DNA from: Scatosoma sp045594025 | GTDB taxonomy: Bacteria > Bacillota > Clostridia > Christensenellales > Borkfalkiaceae | DNA length: 64,000 bases | Assembly: GCA_045594025.1 (NCBI GenBank) | Contig: JAZNXS010000046.1 | Coordinates: 13,322 to 77,321, forward strand | Direction: 5' to 3' | Part shown: in pieces, positions 42,102-51,775 of the stretch | How the letters are laid out: each line of letters opens with the position of its first letter | How positions within the stretch are numbered: position 1 is the stretch's first letter | Notes under the pieces: generated by a model | Told to the model about the DNA's origin: nothing | Databases searched by the model: none | What the model saw: the letters and a program-made list of their open reading frames with translations, nothing else | Program-made: the position numbers and the translations under genes

Positions 42102-44252
42102 AGATAAGGAAGTGATACGATGGACTTCGTATATCCTCTTATCCGCTTGCATCTTTTTGATTAGCAAATCCACTTCGGAAATATCCGCAAGGGAAATAGA
42201 CGCTTCCAAAATCGCGTCGTGATTTTTATCGATACGACCGTTGACCGCTGTAATCGACAGTTTCAAATCGGCAACGACCTGCGACAGCACGGAAAGCGCC
42301 GCGCCCTGATCTGTTGCGCGAATGGAAATATTCGCGTTATAGCGCTGTTTCGCGCCTGCCGCAATCTGCCACGAAGCAGGCAATAATCTACCCTGTTCTA
42401 CGTTGCGGATATTCGGGCAGTCCGCACGATGCACCACCACCCCTCTGCCGCGCGAGGTATACCCCACGATTTCGTCGCCGGGTACGGGGGAACAGCAACC
42501 TGCAAAGCGCAACAGCATCCCCGATTGACCGTTGATCAGCACACCGCCGGGATTTCGGCTTCCACTGCCTGCATGCACTTCAAACGCCATCGGCGTTTCC
42601 TTTCTGTAAAAATCAATCAGCTTGAACAAAATCTGATTGACGGAAATGGAGCCGTACCCCACCGCCGCATACATTTCCTCCATCGCCCCAAACGAGAAAC
42701 GTTCGGAAATGCGCTTGAAGCTTTCCGGCGTCAGTAGCGTAGAGAGAGTGTAACCCTTCTTCTTCGCTTCTTCATCCAGCTTCAGCTGACCGATACGGAT
42801 ATTTTCATCCTTCAATTCGTTCTTGTAGAACTGCTTAATCTTCGCCTTTGCGCTGGAAGATTTGATAAATTTCAGCCAATCTCTGGACGGACCTTTCGAG
42901 TTGGGCGAAGTGATGATTTCCACCACGTCCCCTACTTCCAACGTCGTCGTCAACGGCACGATTTTCGAGTTGACTCTCGCACCCGTACAACGATTGCCGA
43001 CCTCCGAGTGGATTGCATACGCAAAGTCGATGGGTGTTGCCCCGGGAGGCAGAGAAATGACCTTCCCTCTCGGTGTGAACACCAACAATTCGTGGCTGTA
43101 AAGCTCGGTTTTTAAGGCGTCGATAAACTCTTTGGAGTCCTTTAAATCGCCCTGCCATTCCATCACTTCACGCAGCCAAGACAGACGGTTTTCGAAATTG
43201 TTCGTCTCCTCCTCCGTCTTGCCCTCTTTATATTTCCAGTGCGCCGCGATACCGAATTCCGCTACGCGGTGCATCTCTTCCGTACGGATTTGAATTTCAA
43301 ACGGCTGACCGTATCTCGTCATAACCGTCGTATGCAAGGATTGATATTTGTTGGGCTTCGGGGTGGCGATATAATCCTTAATTCTACCGGGAATCGGCTT
43401 CCATCTTTCGTGGATACGCCCAAGCACGGTATAACATTCCTTAATATCCCCAACGATAACGCGTACCGCCGTTAAATCGTAAATTTGATCCAGCGTTTTG
43501 CCCTTATTCGTCATCTTTTTATAGATGGAATAGAAGTGCTTGGGACGGCCGAATACTTCGCCTTCTACCCCGTCCGCTTCCATTAAATCTTCAATTTCTT
43601 TCACGATGCCGCTGACAAATTCCTTACGCTCGGACAAGCGTTCGCGAATGTTATAAAGAAGGTATTCGTACGCCTCCGGATCGAGGTATTTCAAACACAA
43701 GTCCTCTAATTCGCACTTGATTTGCGAAATACCCAAACGCCCTGCCAAAGGTGCGTAAATATCCAGCGTTTCTTTAGCCATACGCTGCTGACGCTCGTGC
43801 GAGAGGAAATTCAAAGAACGCATATTATGCATTCTATCGGCAAGCTTGATGATGATAACGCGAACGTCCTTTGCCATCGCTACGAAAATTTTACGGAAGT
43901 TTTCCGCATCCGCTTCTTCCTGCGATTTGAAAACGATTTTTTCAAGCTTAGTGACACCGCTAACCAAATCGAGAACTTCTTCCCCAAACTCGCGCTTGAT
44001 ATCCTCGGCGGTAGCCTCCGTGTCCTCGATTACGTCGTGCAAAAGAGCCGCGGCAATCGTCGCAGCGTCTAAGCCGAGCTCCATTAAAATATCGGCAACG
44101 GCGCACGGATGGATAAAGTACGGCTCACCCGAAGCGCGCTTTTGATTTGCGTGCGCTTCCTTGGCATAGTCGTACGCCTTTATCAGCATCTCTCTATCTT
44201 CCGCAGTATACAATTGATTGATTTTTTCTAAAGTACTTTCTATACCGTTCAT
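42099..44252 (-). CDS. relA: Bifunctional (p)ppGpp synthetase/hydrolase RelA/SpoT
   Basis: Makes and degrades the stringent-response alarmones. The 717-residue protein has the HD hydrolase (FIHPCAVAD, LLHDVIEDT), the synthetase (YDLTAVRVIV, GRIKDYIATPKPNKYQSLHT), TGS (LLVFTPRGKVISLPPGATP), a Cys/His segment (GCCSPVPGD, HRADCPN) and a C-terminal ACT domain. Both catalytic parts look intact. I prefer the ATG at 44252 because AGGGA precedes it at 7 nt; another ATG lies 6 nt upstream. The TAA stop begins repeat E5. Confidence 0.97.
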   Translation of the reverse strand: MNGIESTLEKINQLYTAEDREMLIKAYDYAKEAHANQKRASGEPYFIHPCAVADILMELGLDAATIAAALLHDVIEDTEATAEDIKREFGEEVLDLVSGVTKLEKIVFKSQEEADAENFRKIFVAMAKDVRVIIIKLADRMHNMRSLNFLSHERQQRMAKETLDIYAPLAGRLGISQIKCELEDLCLKYLDPEAYEYLLYNIRERLSERKEFVSGIVKEIEDLMEADGVEGEVFGRPKHFYSIYKKMTNKGKTLDQIYDLTAVRVIVGDIKECYTVLGRIHERWKPIPGRIKDYIATPKPNKYQSLHTTVMTRYGQPFEIQIRTEEMHRVAEFGIAAHWKYKEGKTEEETNNFENRLSWLREVMEWQGDLKDSKEFIDALKTELYSHELLVFTPRGKVISLPPGATPIDFAYAIHSEVGNRCTGARVNSKIVPLTTTLEVGDVVEIITSPNSKGPSRDWLKFIKSSSAKAKIKQFYKNELKDENIRIGQLKLDEEAKKKGYTLSTLLTPESFKRISERFSFGAMEEMYAAVGYGSISVNQILFKLIDFYRKETPMAFEVHAGSGSRNPGGVLINGQSGMLLRFAGCCSPVPGDEIVGYTSRGRGVVVHRADCPNIRNVEQGRLLPASWQIAAGAKQRYNANISIRATDQGAALSVLSQVVADLKLSITAVNGRIDKNHDAILEASISLADISEVDLLIKKMQADKRIYEVHRITSLS

Positions 44253-44311
44253 AGCCATTCCCTAGCATAAAATCTAATGTGTAGCGTTGCTAAAAAGCGC
44301 TAGTGCCTTGG

Positions 44312-46636
44312 TCAATTCTGTTGCAATAAACAAACTTTTCTATAAATACTTGAATCGGTGAGTTCCGCTTTTACGCCGCGATATACCGTCAATCTACCTT
44401 CCCCAAAGGAAACGAGGCCAAGTTCTTCAAATACGCTAAGTGCGAAAATGAACTCTCTCTTATCAAAGCCGAGCCCATCGCAAGCGAAAGCCAGCTCTTC
44501 CACCGTATCGCCGCAAAGGCTGTTGACTTCCTTGCGGAGCGCCGCAAAAATCTGCAATAAACCCTCTCTTGTCACGTCCAAAGATTCAAACATGGTATAC
44601 CCGCAAATTTCGCGATTAACAAATACCTGCTTGCCTCGTAACGCCTCAATATGGAAATCGGATGGCGTGTCCAAAAAGATAAAATCACGGAACCCCGAAA
44701 GGTCTGCGTCTGCCGCAGGAGATACCACCAAGGCGTTGGATAAATTCCTCGACGAAGGATAGAATAAATCACATCCAACCCCTTCTAAATCCTCATAAAA
44801 ACGAAGCGTACGTCGATCGGAAGCAATTAAACAAAGCCCATAAGGACATTCCGCCTGCTTTTTCTTGATCAGCGCCTTCGTCTCCTCCGTGGAAATTTCT
44901 ATCGGCTCTACGTCTACCGCCGGTGCATAAAATCTTGCAATCGAGTTCGCAAAAATACTTTCCGCCGCACCACGGCCGGTTTTCCCATCGTATAAAAGGT
45001 CTCTCACGTAGCCTTTGATATATTCTCTGCCACGATACTTAGACAGATTGATTTCAAAAATAAAATTCTTCTTAACGTCGCTTTCAATAATCTTCAAATT
45101 CTTCGCGCCAGAAAAATACAAAAGCTCGATATGATTTCCCTTTACCGTAAGGTGAGGAGACATCGCTTTGACCGGTCGAGCCGTACATGCCCCTGCCGTA
45201 ATTGAAAACAGCGGTCTTCTATGCCCTACACCGAACGGCTCCATTGCCACCAACTCGCGAGCGAATTTTTCGGAGATATGCCCCGTGATTTCCTCACTGA
45301 TGGGAATGGTTTGCTCGAAGTCCTTCCTCGTATACGTTTTGCCGATCTCTTCGTTGAGTGCCTTTTCCAAGGCGTCGAAATCTTCAAAGCGAATGTTAAT
45401 ACCTGCTGCCTGCGCATGTCCGCCAAATTCTGCAATATGCTGCGAACAGTTCTTTAAAGCGGTAAAGATATTGACGCTTTCAATACTTCTCGCGCTGCCT
45501 TTTAACATATCCCCATGGTGCACAAACAACAGCGTCGGACGGTTGTATTCTTCCGCAATACGCGCAGCTACAATGCCGATGAAACCCGTGTTCCAGCTTT
45601 CATCTGAAAGCATAATCACGTTATCGTACGCGCCCTTTTCCAGCAATTTCTTCTTCGCCGAATTATACAGCTCGTCACAATATTTTTGACGTTCGGTGTT
45701 ATACATGCAAAGCTTGGTTGCCAGCTCGTAAATCTCCGCTTCGTTATCGGAAACAAACAGCCTAAACGCCGCTTGCGCGTCGCCCATACGCCCTGCCGCA
45801 TTGACACGGGGCGCAACGTTAAACGCCAACGTCTGCGCGGTAATCGCGTCGTAATTTTTTCCGATTAACGTAGCAAAACACGAACGAATACGAGTATTAA
45901 ACCGCTTTAACCCTTCCGTGACAATATCACGGTTTTCCCCAAGCAAGGGAACGCTGTCCGCTACCGTGGCAAGCGTTGCAAAGTCTAAATATTTATAAGC
46001 CGCTTCGCCAATCAACGCGCAAGCCAGCTTGAACGCAACCCCTGCACCGCAAAGGTTGTCGTACGGATAATCATCTTTCAGTTTTGGATTGACAATGATA
46101 CAGTCGGGCAGTTCTTCCGGCAATTCGTGATGATCAGTGACAATCACGTCCGAACCGAGTTCATAAATATATTGCGCTTCTTTTGCGCAAGAAATACCGC
46201 AGTCTACCGTAATAAACAGCTCGGGATTGCATTCCTCAAAAATGCGGTCGATCGCCTCTTCGGAAAGCCCGTAGCCGTCCACACGCTCCGGCACGTATAC
46301 GTGCGCTTCGATGCCAAATTCTTTCAAAGCATGATACATAATTGCGGAGGCGCAAATACCGTCGGCGTCATAGTCGCCAAACACCGCCACCGTTCTGCCC
46401 TCGTCACGAGCCTGCGTGATGAGCTCCACCGCCTCTTTCATGCCACTCATTAAGAAAGGCGAAAGGAAGTTTCGCTCGGAAGGACGCATGAAACGACGGA
46501 TCTTATCTGCCGTGTCAATCCCTCTAGCATATAAAATCCTCGTTACTTGATCCGTCAATCCGCATTCGTCTGCAAGATCAGCGATTCTATTCAGTTGTTC
46601 TTCCGAAAAGGAATATTCGGGAACAATTTTCTTCAT
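44312..46636 (-). CDS. recJ: Single-stranded-DNA exonuclease RecJ
   Basis: 5'-3' exonuclease for recombination and mismatch repair. The 774-residue protein has VFGDYDADGICASAI (DHH motif I) near residue 85, VTVDCG, VTDHHE (the DHH motif) and DHHA1-type GGHAQAAGINI near residue 410, then an OB-fold and a C-terminal extension typical of Bacillota RecJ. It lies between relA and secF. Confidence 0.96.
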   Translation of the reverse strand: MKKIVPEYSFSEEQLNRIADLADECGLTDQVTRILYARGIDTADKIRRFMRPSERNFLSPFLMSGMKEAVELITQARDEGRTVAVFGDYDADGICASAIMYHALKEFGIEAHVYVPERVDGYGLSEEAIDRIFEECNPELFITVDCGISCAKEAQYIYELGSDVIVTDHHELPEELPDCIIVNPKLKDDYPYDNLCGAGVAFKLACALIGEAAYKYLDFATLATVADSVPLLGENRDIVTEGLKRFNTRIRSCFATLIGKNYDAITAQTLAFNVAPRVNAAGRMGDAQAAFRLFVSDNEAEIYELATKLCMYNTERQKYCDELYNSAKKKLLEKGAYDNVIMLSDESWNTGFIGIVAARIAEEYNRPTLLFVHHGDMLKGSARSIESVNIFTALKNCSQHIAEFGGHAQAAGINIRFEDFDALEKALNEEIGKTYTRKDFEQTIPISEEITGHISEKFARELVAMEPFGVGHRRPLFSITAGACTARPVKAMSPHLTVKGNHIELLYFSGAKNLKIIESDVKKNFIFEINLSKYRGREYIKGYVRDLLYDGKTGRGAAESIFANSIARFYAPAVDVEPIEISTEETKALIKKKQAECPYGLCLIASDRRTLRFYEDLEGVGCDLFYPSSRNLSNALVVSPAADADLSGFRDFIFLDTPSDFHIEALRGKQVFVNREICGYTMFESLDVTREGLLQIFAALRKEVNSLCGDTVEELAFACDGLGFDKREFIFALSVFEELGLVSFGEGRLTVYRGVKAELTDSSIYRKVCLLQQN

Positions 46637-46694
46637 ACGGTCCTACAAAAATGATTTTCTTTCGTTTGTTTTAACGTCTACTTTTAATAATTTA

Positions 46695-46722
46695 GGCGGG
46701 CGAGAAAACGCACCCGCCCGCC
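46695..46722 (-). terminator. Terminator of secDF
   Basis: GGCGGGCG pairs with CGCCCGCC over a 12-nt loop, followed by TAAATTATTAAAAG on the minus strand, about 30 nt after the secF stop. Confidence 0.72.
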
Positions 46723-46752
46723 CAGATTTATTTTCGCTTCAATTTCCAATGC

Positions 46753-48027
46753 TTATTCCGCATCGTTTGCCGTTTCCTCAACGGGCGTTTCTTCTACAAC
46801 TTCTTCTGCAGGAGCTTCCTCAACGGGAGCTTCTTCTACAACTTCTTCTGCAGGAGCTTCCTCAACAGGAGCTTCTTCCACAACTTCTTCTGCAGGAGCT
46901 TCCTCAACAGGAGCTTCTTCTGCAACTTCTTCTGCAGGGGCTTCCTCAACGGGAGCTTCTTCCACAACTTCTTCTGCAGGGGCTTCCTCAACGGGAGTTT
47001 CTTCTACTTTCATTGCAGGTTCTGCTGCTTTCTTTTCCTTTTTAGAAGTTTTCTTAGCGCCTACGTAAGCGTCTTTTTCAGGTCTGTTATCCACCGCTTT
47101 TTTCAAGGGGATATACAGCGAAGGCGTATAAATCAAGCCCATGAATACGGATACGATCAACGCCACCAAGGATGCGATTGCAAACCATCTTACGCCAGCC
47201 GTAGCGATAGCGCCCATCAAGATGATTGCCGCGCCGCCAAGCGCGCCAAGGAGCACGATGTCCTTCGTAGCAAGCGAGGAGGAAACCAATTCCGCCGCGT
47301 CTACACCCTGCGCACTTTCGGACTTTTCAGCCGTACGAATCTTATTGATCGACATCGTTGCAAGCGCCGCAGAAAGCAAACCAGCCGCACCGATTACATA
47401 GGCAACGGATGCCGTTACAGGGATACGGGTAAGAATGAGAAGCGCCGTTGTCAACAATACGCCGCCAGCCGTAGCTACCCCAACTGCAACACCTTTTTCC
47501 AAGCCGTTACGCAATACCGTGTATACAAATACAAGCGCAGCAAGCGCAAGACCTGCGATGATACCGCGAAGCACGTAGTATTCTGCAAGGAAGGTAGCGC
47601 TCTTTTCCGTGTTGGTTGCTACCGTGATAAATACAACGTCGCCTGCCCAATCATTTGCAACAAGATCCTTGAACTTAGCTTCCAACGCTGTTTCTACGTC
47701 TTTAAGATCAACGTCACCGTCGAACACGTAGAGAAGTTCGCCGTTCATACCTTTGATACCGTTAAAGGAATGGCTAGGCTTTTCGCCGCATGCCTTGAAC
47801 ACGCTTTCGCAAGCCGCTTGCACTTCGTCAAGCTTAGAAACCTGCGTATCTGTATTCATGTAAACGGTAACCGTATTTCCGTCCTTTAATACAGCGTCTT
47901 TATTGAAAACGCCCCAACCCTGCAAGCCGCCTACGATGCCCAAAGCAACCGCAGCCGCAAGGATTACCGCCAAAATAAGAGAAAGGAGAGCTGTCTTTTT
48001 AACCGTTTTTGCCAAGAACTTACTCAT
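46753..48027 (-). CDS. secF: SecF-like protein-export subunit with acidic repeat tail
   Basis: SecF and SecD aid late steps of Sec export, normally driven by proton flow. The 424-residue protein has an N-terminal helix, an extracytoplasmic domain and about five further membrane helices. In the region of the conserved GYSINDTVVVFDR motif it reads GLLSAALATMSINKIR, so the transmembrane Asp appears absent. The last 90 residues form a Lys-rich stretch and five copies of a 14-residue Glu/Pro/Ala/Val repeat. The ATG at 48027 follows GGGAGG at 9 nt and overlaps the end of secD, implying coupling. Confidence 0.88.
   Translation of the reverse strand: MSKFLAKTVKKTALLSLILAVILAAAVALGIVGGLQGWGVFNKDAVLKDGNTVTVYMNTDTQVSKLDEVQAACESVFKACGEKPSHSFNGIKGMNGELLYVFDGDVDLKDVETALEAKFKDLVANDWAGDVVFITVATNTEKSATFLAEYYVLRGIIAGLALAALVFVYTVLRNGLEKGVAVGVATAGGVLLTTALLILTRIPVTASVAYVIGAAGLLSAALATMSINKIRTAEKSESAQGVDAAELVSSSLATKDIVLLGALGGAAIILMGAIATAGVRWFAIASLVALIVSVFMGLIYTPSLYIPLKKAVDNRPEKDAYVGAKKTSKKEKKAAEPAMKVEETPVEEAPAEEVVEEAPVEEAPAEEVAEEAPVEEAPAEEVVEEAPVEEAPAEEVVEEAPVEEAPAEEVVEETPVEETANDAE
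46778..47005 (-). repeat. 42-bp tandem repeat encoding the SecF tail
   Basis: Five imperfect 42-bp units encode EAPAEEVVEEAPVE-type 14-residue repeats in frame. Copy number is likely to vary between strains. Confidence 0.85.
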
Positions 48028-49498
48028 CGTCGTCATCCTCCCTTACAAAGCGGAAATATTTATATTTGTTCTTGCTTGCGGAAAGAAGCATCACGTTGAT
48101 GACTCTCGTCCAAAGCAAGTTGCAGAATGCCCCCATTACCACGCAGATGATTGCCTGCCATGCGAACGTAGCAAGACCAGCCGCGCCGATCAAAAGTGTA
48201 ATCGAACCAAGTAACAGTACTGCGTATACGTCTACCATGTTCCAGATGGTCTTTCTATAGCCACCCTTTACGGAAGATTCTACCGTTTTACCAAGCGCGA
48301 ATTCTGCCTTGATTGCATTATATACATGTACGTTAAGCACGTTCATAAGCACAAGCCCAAGCACGTATGCAAGCGCGCTACCGAGCGTGAACTCGAACAC
48401 GCCCTTGGATACGAACGCATAGAACATTGCCACAACGATCAGGTAGCTTACGGACGAATAAGCGCTTGCCACGCCGAAGCCACCCATCTTCACGATGGAG
48501 AATGCAATAAGCCCTACGGTGATCACTGCCAAAGCTACGTAAAGCAGAATCAACGTATTTTCGCCGTGTACCGCTTCGTATTCGCAAACGTCGGATTGCT
48601 GAATATCTTCAAACGCAACGTACTTACTTGCGTCAACGTTCAACGAAGAGTTGAGCAAGATTACCATCGTTTCTACGTATGCAATATCCGCTACGGGACG
48701 AAGCGCATATTCTACCGTGTTTCTCGTCGTAACGTGTTCGGTAGCGCTGATCTGCATAAGCGGATTCTCTATATCGCCGAGGTAAAGGTTCAACGTATCC
48801 GTAGATGCGGATTCGCGGAATTCCTTGATCATCGTTTTACCAACTTCGGTGAATTCCACTTTAATCCAAGCGTAATCGTAACGGGTGATAACAGAGAATT
48901 TCTTAATCAACTCGTTTACTTCGTAATCATTACGTTCTTCGATTACCTTATCCGCCTGCTTCAATTCAAGCTCGCCGATTTCCGCAAACAAGCCGATCGT
49001 GTTGAACGCAGTCGTCTGATAGTCCATCCCAGGTACGTCAAGCGTAGCCGATTTAGGGAGCTGTACCTTAAGCGCATAATCGTCTACAACCGCCACGGAG
49101 AAATCGGAATACCCCTTCTTCTCATAACGGGACACGATTAAGTTCTTCGTAGCTTCAAATTCTTCTTTGAACTGCTCGCTGATAGAATACGTGCCGTCGC
49201 TGTTCTTCACGCAAACGCCAAGGGACGTATCGTTTTTGAAATACAAGCCCTTGTGCGAAGAATATTCTTCCTGCTTATCAGCGTCCAAATTTTTATAGTC
49301 GGTTTCGGAAATGATTCCCTTCGGATAGTAATATGCGTAATATCCTCCGTTGACGTCCGCACCGAAGTCATTCTGCATAACGACGGGATTCCAGTCCTTT
49401 ACCCCGATGGGGAAGGTGGGGATAACCGTGATCGCGCACAGAATAACGATGACGATGGTGAGCAAAACCATCAATACAATCGATTTCTTTTTGCCCAT
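48020..49498 (-). CDS. secD: SecD-like protein-export subunit lacking the key membrane Asp
   Basis: The 492-residue protein has an N-terminal helix, a large extracytoplasmic P1-like domain and a five-helix SecD membrane part. Where SecD has LGVGMAVDANIITYERIKDE it reads LGLVLMNVLNVHVYNAIKAE, so an ungapped alignment puts Val at the conserved Asp. The next motif keeps one Asp (NMVDVYAV for TIFDANIT). The protein ends in an acidic EDDDDE. It has its own promoter and is followed by secF with overlap. Confidence 0.88.
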   Translation of the reverse strand: MGKKKSIVLMVLLTIVIVILCAITVIPTFPIGVKDWNPVVMQNDFGADVNGGYYAYYYPKGIISETDYKNLDADKQEEYSSHKGLYFKNDTSLGVCVKNSDGTYSISEQFKEEFEATKNLIVSRYEKKGYSDFSVAVVDDYALKVQLPKSATLDVPGMDYQTTAFNTIGLFAEIGELELKQADKVIEERNDYEVNELIKKFSVITRYDYAWIKVEFTEVGKTMIKEFRESASTDTLNLYLGDIENPLMQISATEHVTTRNTVEYALRPVADIAYVETMVILLNSSLNVDASKYVAFEDIQQSDVCEYEAVHGENTLILLYVALAVITVGLIAFSIVKMGGFGVASAYSSVSYLIVVAMFYAFVSKGVFEFTLGSALAYVLGLVLMNVLNVHVYNAIKAEFALGKTVESSVKGGYRKTIWNMVDVYAVLLLGSITLLIGAAGLATFAWQAIICVVMGAFCNLLWTRVINVMLLSASKNKYKYFRFVREDDDDE

Positions 49499-49559
49499 GT
49501 GATTTTAAGCCTCCTGTAGTGTTTCGGATTTTTTCTTCCGAGTACAATAATACCTTACT

Positions 49560-49589
49560 ATTATACCTTATTTTAATACCCCTCGTCAA
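49560..49589 (-). promoter_or_regulatory. SigA-type promoter of secD-secF
   Basis: TTGACG (49584-49589) and TATAAT (49560-49565) are 18 bp apart on the minus strand. An AGGAGG site lies before the secD start. So secDF is not dependent on the SCIFF transcript. Confidence 0.8.
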
Positions 49590-49674
49590 GCCATATCAAC
49601 GAGGATATATCATTTTTTTTATCATTTTTATTAAGTTTCTCTGTGAAATACGGATACTTTTTTGGGATAAACCC

Positions 49675-50027
49675 TAAAAAGTGAATTGGCTGACGCCGTG
49701 AATTGACGTTCGTCGTGAATTGCGCCTAACGGCGCGCGAATTGCAAAGCATAGCTTTGCGTTTCGGAATTATTTCTATAATGACGGCTCCCTAACCGCCT
49801 AAAACGTAGAGATGCAAGCAGTTCAGGCATAATGATTATAGTGTCATACCAAGCAAACCGCAAAAACGCCTATAGCACTCACGACTGCGTCCAACATCAG
49901 GTTGGGAAAACGGATAGTTGCAAGCAGCTCAAGGCGTAGTGAGCACCTTGCTGGGAACGTACTGAGCCGTACGTGACCAAAAGGCGCGGAACTACAACGC
50001 AGAACTGCGCCGCAAATATCTATTTTA
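49675..50027 (-). repeat. Intergenic repeat E6, starting at the SCIFF maturase stop codon
   Basis: On the minus strand it starts with the maturase TAA followed by AATAGATATTTGCGGCGC. It carries an ACGTAC/GTACGT hairpin (49957-49974), CCAAC-ATCAG-GTTGG (49891-49905), GTAGAGATGCAAGC, and at the far end GTGAATT connectors at 49681, 49698 and 49715 plus GCGAATT at 49736, each with a hairpin (for example GCGCC-TAAC-GGCGC). No gene is visible. Confidence 0.82.
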
Positions 50028-51350
50028 TTTCAAGAGTTTCTTTTCAGCGAGTATATGCATCGCACACTCGATACGTTTTTTCATCATTCCGCATGTCACT
50101 TCATAGGGATCGTCGATATCGCCGTTGTAGTGATAATTGTTTGCGTTGCAACCGCCGGAACAAATGAATTTCGCAAAGCAATCGCCGCACTTTTTACGGG
50201 TAAATAAGCAGGAATTTTTAAACTTTTCACGGATTTCCGTCTTTACAATCCCTTCCGTGACGCTACCCATGCGGAAATCGCTATCCCCCACAAACTGATG
50301 GCAGGGATACAAATCGCCGTTCGGCGCAACCGAAAAATACTCGTTCCCCGCGCCGCATGCGGATACTCGCTTCGAAAGGCAAGGTCCGCCCTCCAAATCC
50401 ACGTTGAAATGGAAGAAATTGAACCCATTCCCTTCCGCATATCTTTGCAAATAGGCGTCACAAAGGTTTTCGTATTCCTTTTCGATGATAGGCAAATGCT
50501 TGTCCGTGATCTGCAAATCGGGAATTTCCGTTACAACGGGTTCCATGGAGATGGAATCCACCCCCTGATCGGCAATAAACAATACGTCCTTGGCAAAATC
50601 CAAATTCTTCGCCGTAAACGTACCGCGCACGTAGTAGCTCTTATCCCCACGTAAAGAAATAAATTTCTTTATCTTATCAATAATCAGATCGAACGTACCC
50701 TTGCCGTTAATCGATTTACGGATCGCGTCGTGGACTTCCTTTCTGCCGTCCAGCGAAAGCACGACGTTTTCCATTTCTTCGTTGAAGAAACGAATGACAT
50801 CATCGTTTAAAAGCAACGCGTTTGTCGTCGTCGTAAACAGGAATTTTTTCCCTGCTTTCGCACCTGCCTCCTTCGCATACGCTACCGTTTGCTTCAAAAC
50901 GTCGAAATTCATCAACGGCTCACCACCGAAGAAGTCCATTTCCAAAACCTTTCTCTTTCCGCTGTTTGCAATCAGGAAATCTACCGCAGCTTTTGCCGTT
51001 TCGAAACTCATTGATTCGCGTTTGGAATGGTACGCACCTTCGTCAGCAAAGCAGTAACGGCAACGGAAATTGCAATCGTGGCAGATATGGATGCAGAGCG
51101 CCTTGACTTCGTTGCTCTTCATCGGATACGTGCTTACTTCTTCCTTGAACAGCAACCCTTGCGCCTTTAATCCGTCCACGTCGGAAAGGATTTCTTTGAT
51201 TTGTTCGTCCATGATATAGGTGATATCTACGTCCTGCCCTTCCTCTTTGGCTTTCAAGTAATCCGCCGTCGTCTTATCGCATTCGTGCAAACTGCCGCTG
51301 CCGACGTCGTATATGTAATTTTTGTCTCTGTAACTGAATACGTGTATCAT
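50025..51350 (-). CDS. scfB: SCIFF ranthipeptide radical SAM maturase
   Basis: Radical SAM/SPASM enzyme that forms sulfur-to-carbon thioether crosslinks in the SCIFF peptide. The 441-residue protein has an N-terminal precursor-recognition region, the [4Fe-4S] motif CNFRCRYC (Cys93, Cys97, Cys100), GGEPL and a C-terminal SPASM domain with many Cys (CGAGNE, CHQF, CLFTRKKCGDCFAKFICSGGC). It follows the precursor gene by 158 bp. The family is widespread in Clostridia. The TAA stop begins repeat E6. Confidence 0.96.
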   Translation of the reverse strand: MIHVFSYRDKNYIYDVGSGSLHECDKTTADYLKAKEEGQDVDITYIMDEQIKEILSDVDGLKAQGLLFKEEVSTYPMKSNEVKALCIHICHDCNFRCRYCFADEGAYHSKRESMSFETAKAAVDFLIANSGKRKVLEMDFFGGEPLMNFDVLKQTVAYAKEAGAKAGKKFLFTTTTNALLLNDDVIRFFNEEMENVVLSLDGRKEVHDAIRKSINGKGTFDLIIDKIKKFISLRGDKSYYVRGTFTAKNLDFAKDVLFIADQGVDSISMEPVVTEIPDLQITDKHLPIIEKEYENLCDAYLQRYAEGNGFNFFHFNVDLEGGPCLSKRVSACGAGNEYFSVAPNGDLYPCHQFVGDSDFRMGSVTEGIVKTEIREKFKNSCLFTRKKCGDCFAKFICSGGCNANNYHYNGDIDDPYEVTCGMMKKRIECAMHILAEKKLLK

Positions 51351-51395
51351 AAATCCAACCTTGCGTCGTAAAACGACGATGAAGTGAACTTAACA

Positions 51396-51428
51396 GCAAA
51401 AAAGGGCGCGTATAAATACACGCGCGCC
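51396..51428 (-). terminator. Partial terminator between SCIFF precursor and maturase
   Basis: GGCGCG pairs with CGCGCC over an inner stem and is followed by CTTTTTTGC on the minus strand, about 80 nt after the precursor stop. Such stems let a small peptide gene be expressed above its enzyme gene. Confidence 0.7.
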
Positions 51429-51508
51429 TCTTACGCCGTTTTTGCGTTTTTGTGTTTATTGTGTTACCAAGTTAGCGTATAGCGGACGTCCCGCCGATGA
51501 AAACAGAA

Positions 51509-51661
51509 TTATTTGCGTTCGATTTTTTCTTCGCGCGTAATTCTTTCGCAGGACTGGTTACCTACCGTACAGCTCGTCTTGCAAGCGGATTGACAGGTGC
51601 TTCTGCATTCGCCACAGCCGGTTACTTTCTTATCAGCGGGTTTCGCAATCGTCTTAATCAT
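51509..51661 (-). CDS. scfA: SCIFF ranthipeptide precursor (six cysteines)
   Basis: A 50-residue peptide: Lys-rich leader MIKTIAKPADKKVTG, then Cys16, 19, 23, 27, 31 and 38. The core CQSACKTSCTVGNQSCE matches the strongly conserved SCIFF family (six Cys in forty-five residues). It is the substrate of the maturase downstream. GGGAGG lies about 6 nt before the ATG. The final product's role is unknown, though conservation in Clostridia and the location near yajC/secDF suggest a basic cell function rather than a bacteriocin. The tail after Cys38 is charged (ERITREEKIERK). Confidence 0.96.
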   Translation of the reverse strand: MIKTIAKPADKKVTGCGECRSTCQSACKTSCTVGNQSCERITREEKIERK

Positions 51662-51696
51662 AATATCCTCCCAAATTCTTTGGTTTTTGTGTTACT

Positions 51697-51725
51697 ATTA
51701 TAATACACTTTTCCCAAAATTGCAA
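51697..51725 (-). promoter_or_regulatory. Promoter of the SCIFF operon
   Basis: TTGCAA (51720-51725) and TATAAT (51697-51702) are 17 bp apart on the minus strand, giving a leader of about 30 nt. Confidence 0.8.
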
Positions 51726-51775
51726 GCGCTTTGCTATATTTTTTTATACTTTTAAAGCGTTTCTACTCTTTTTTC

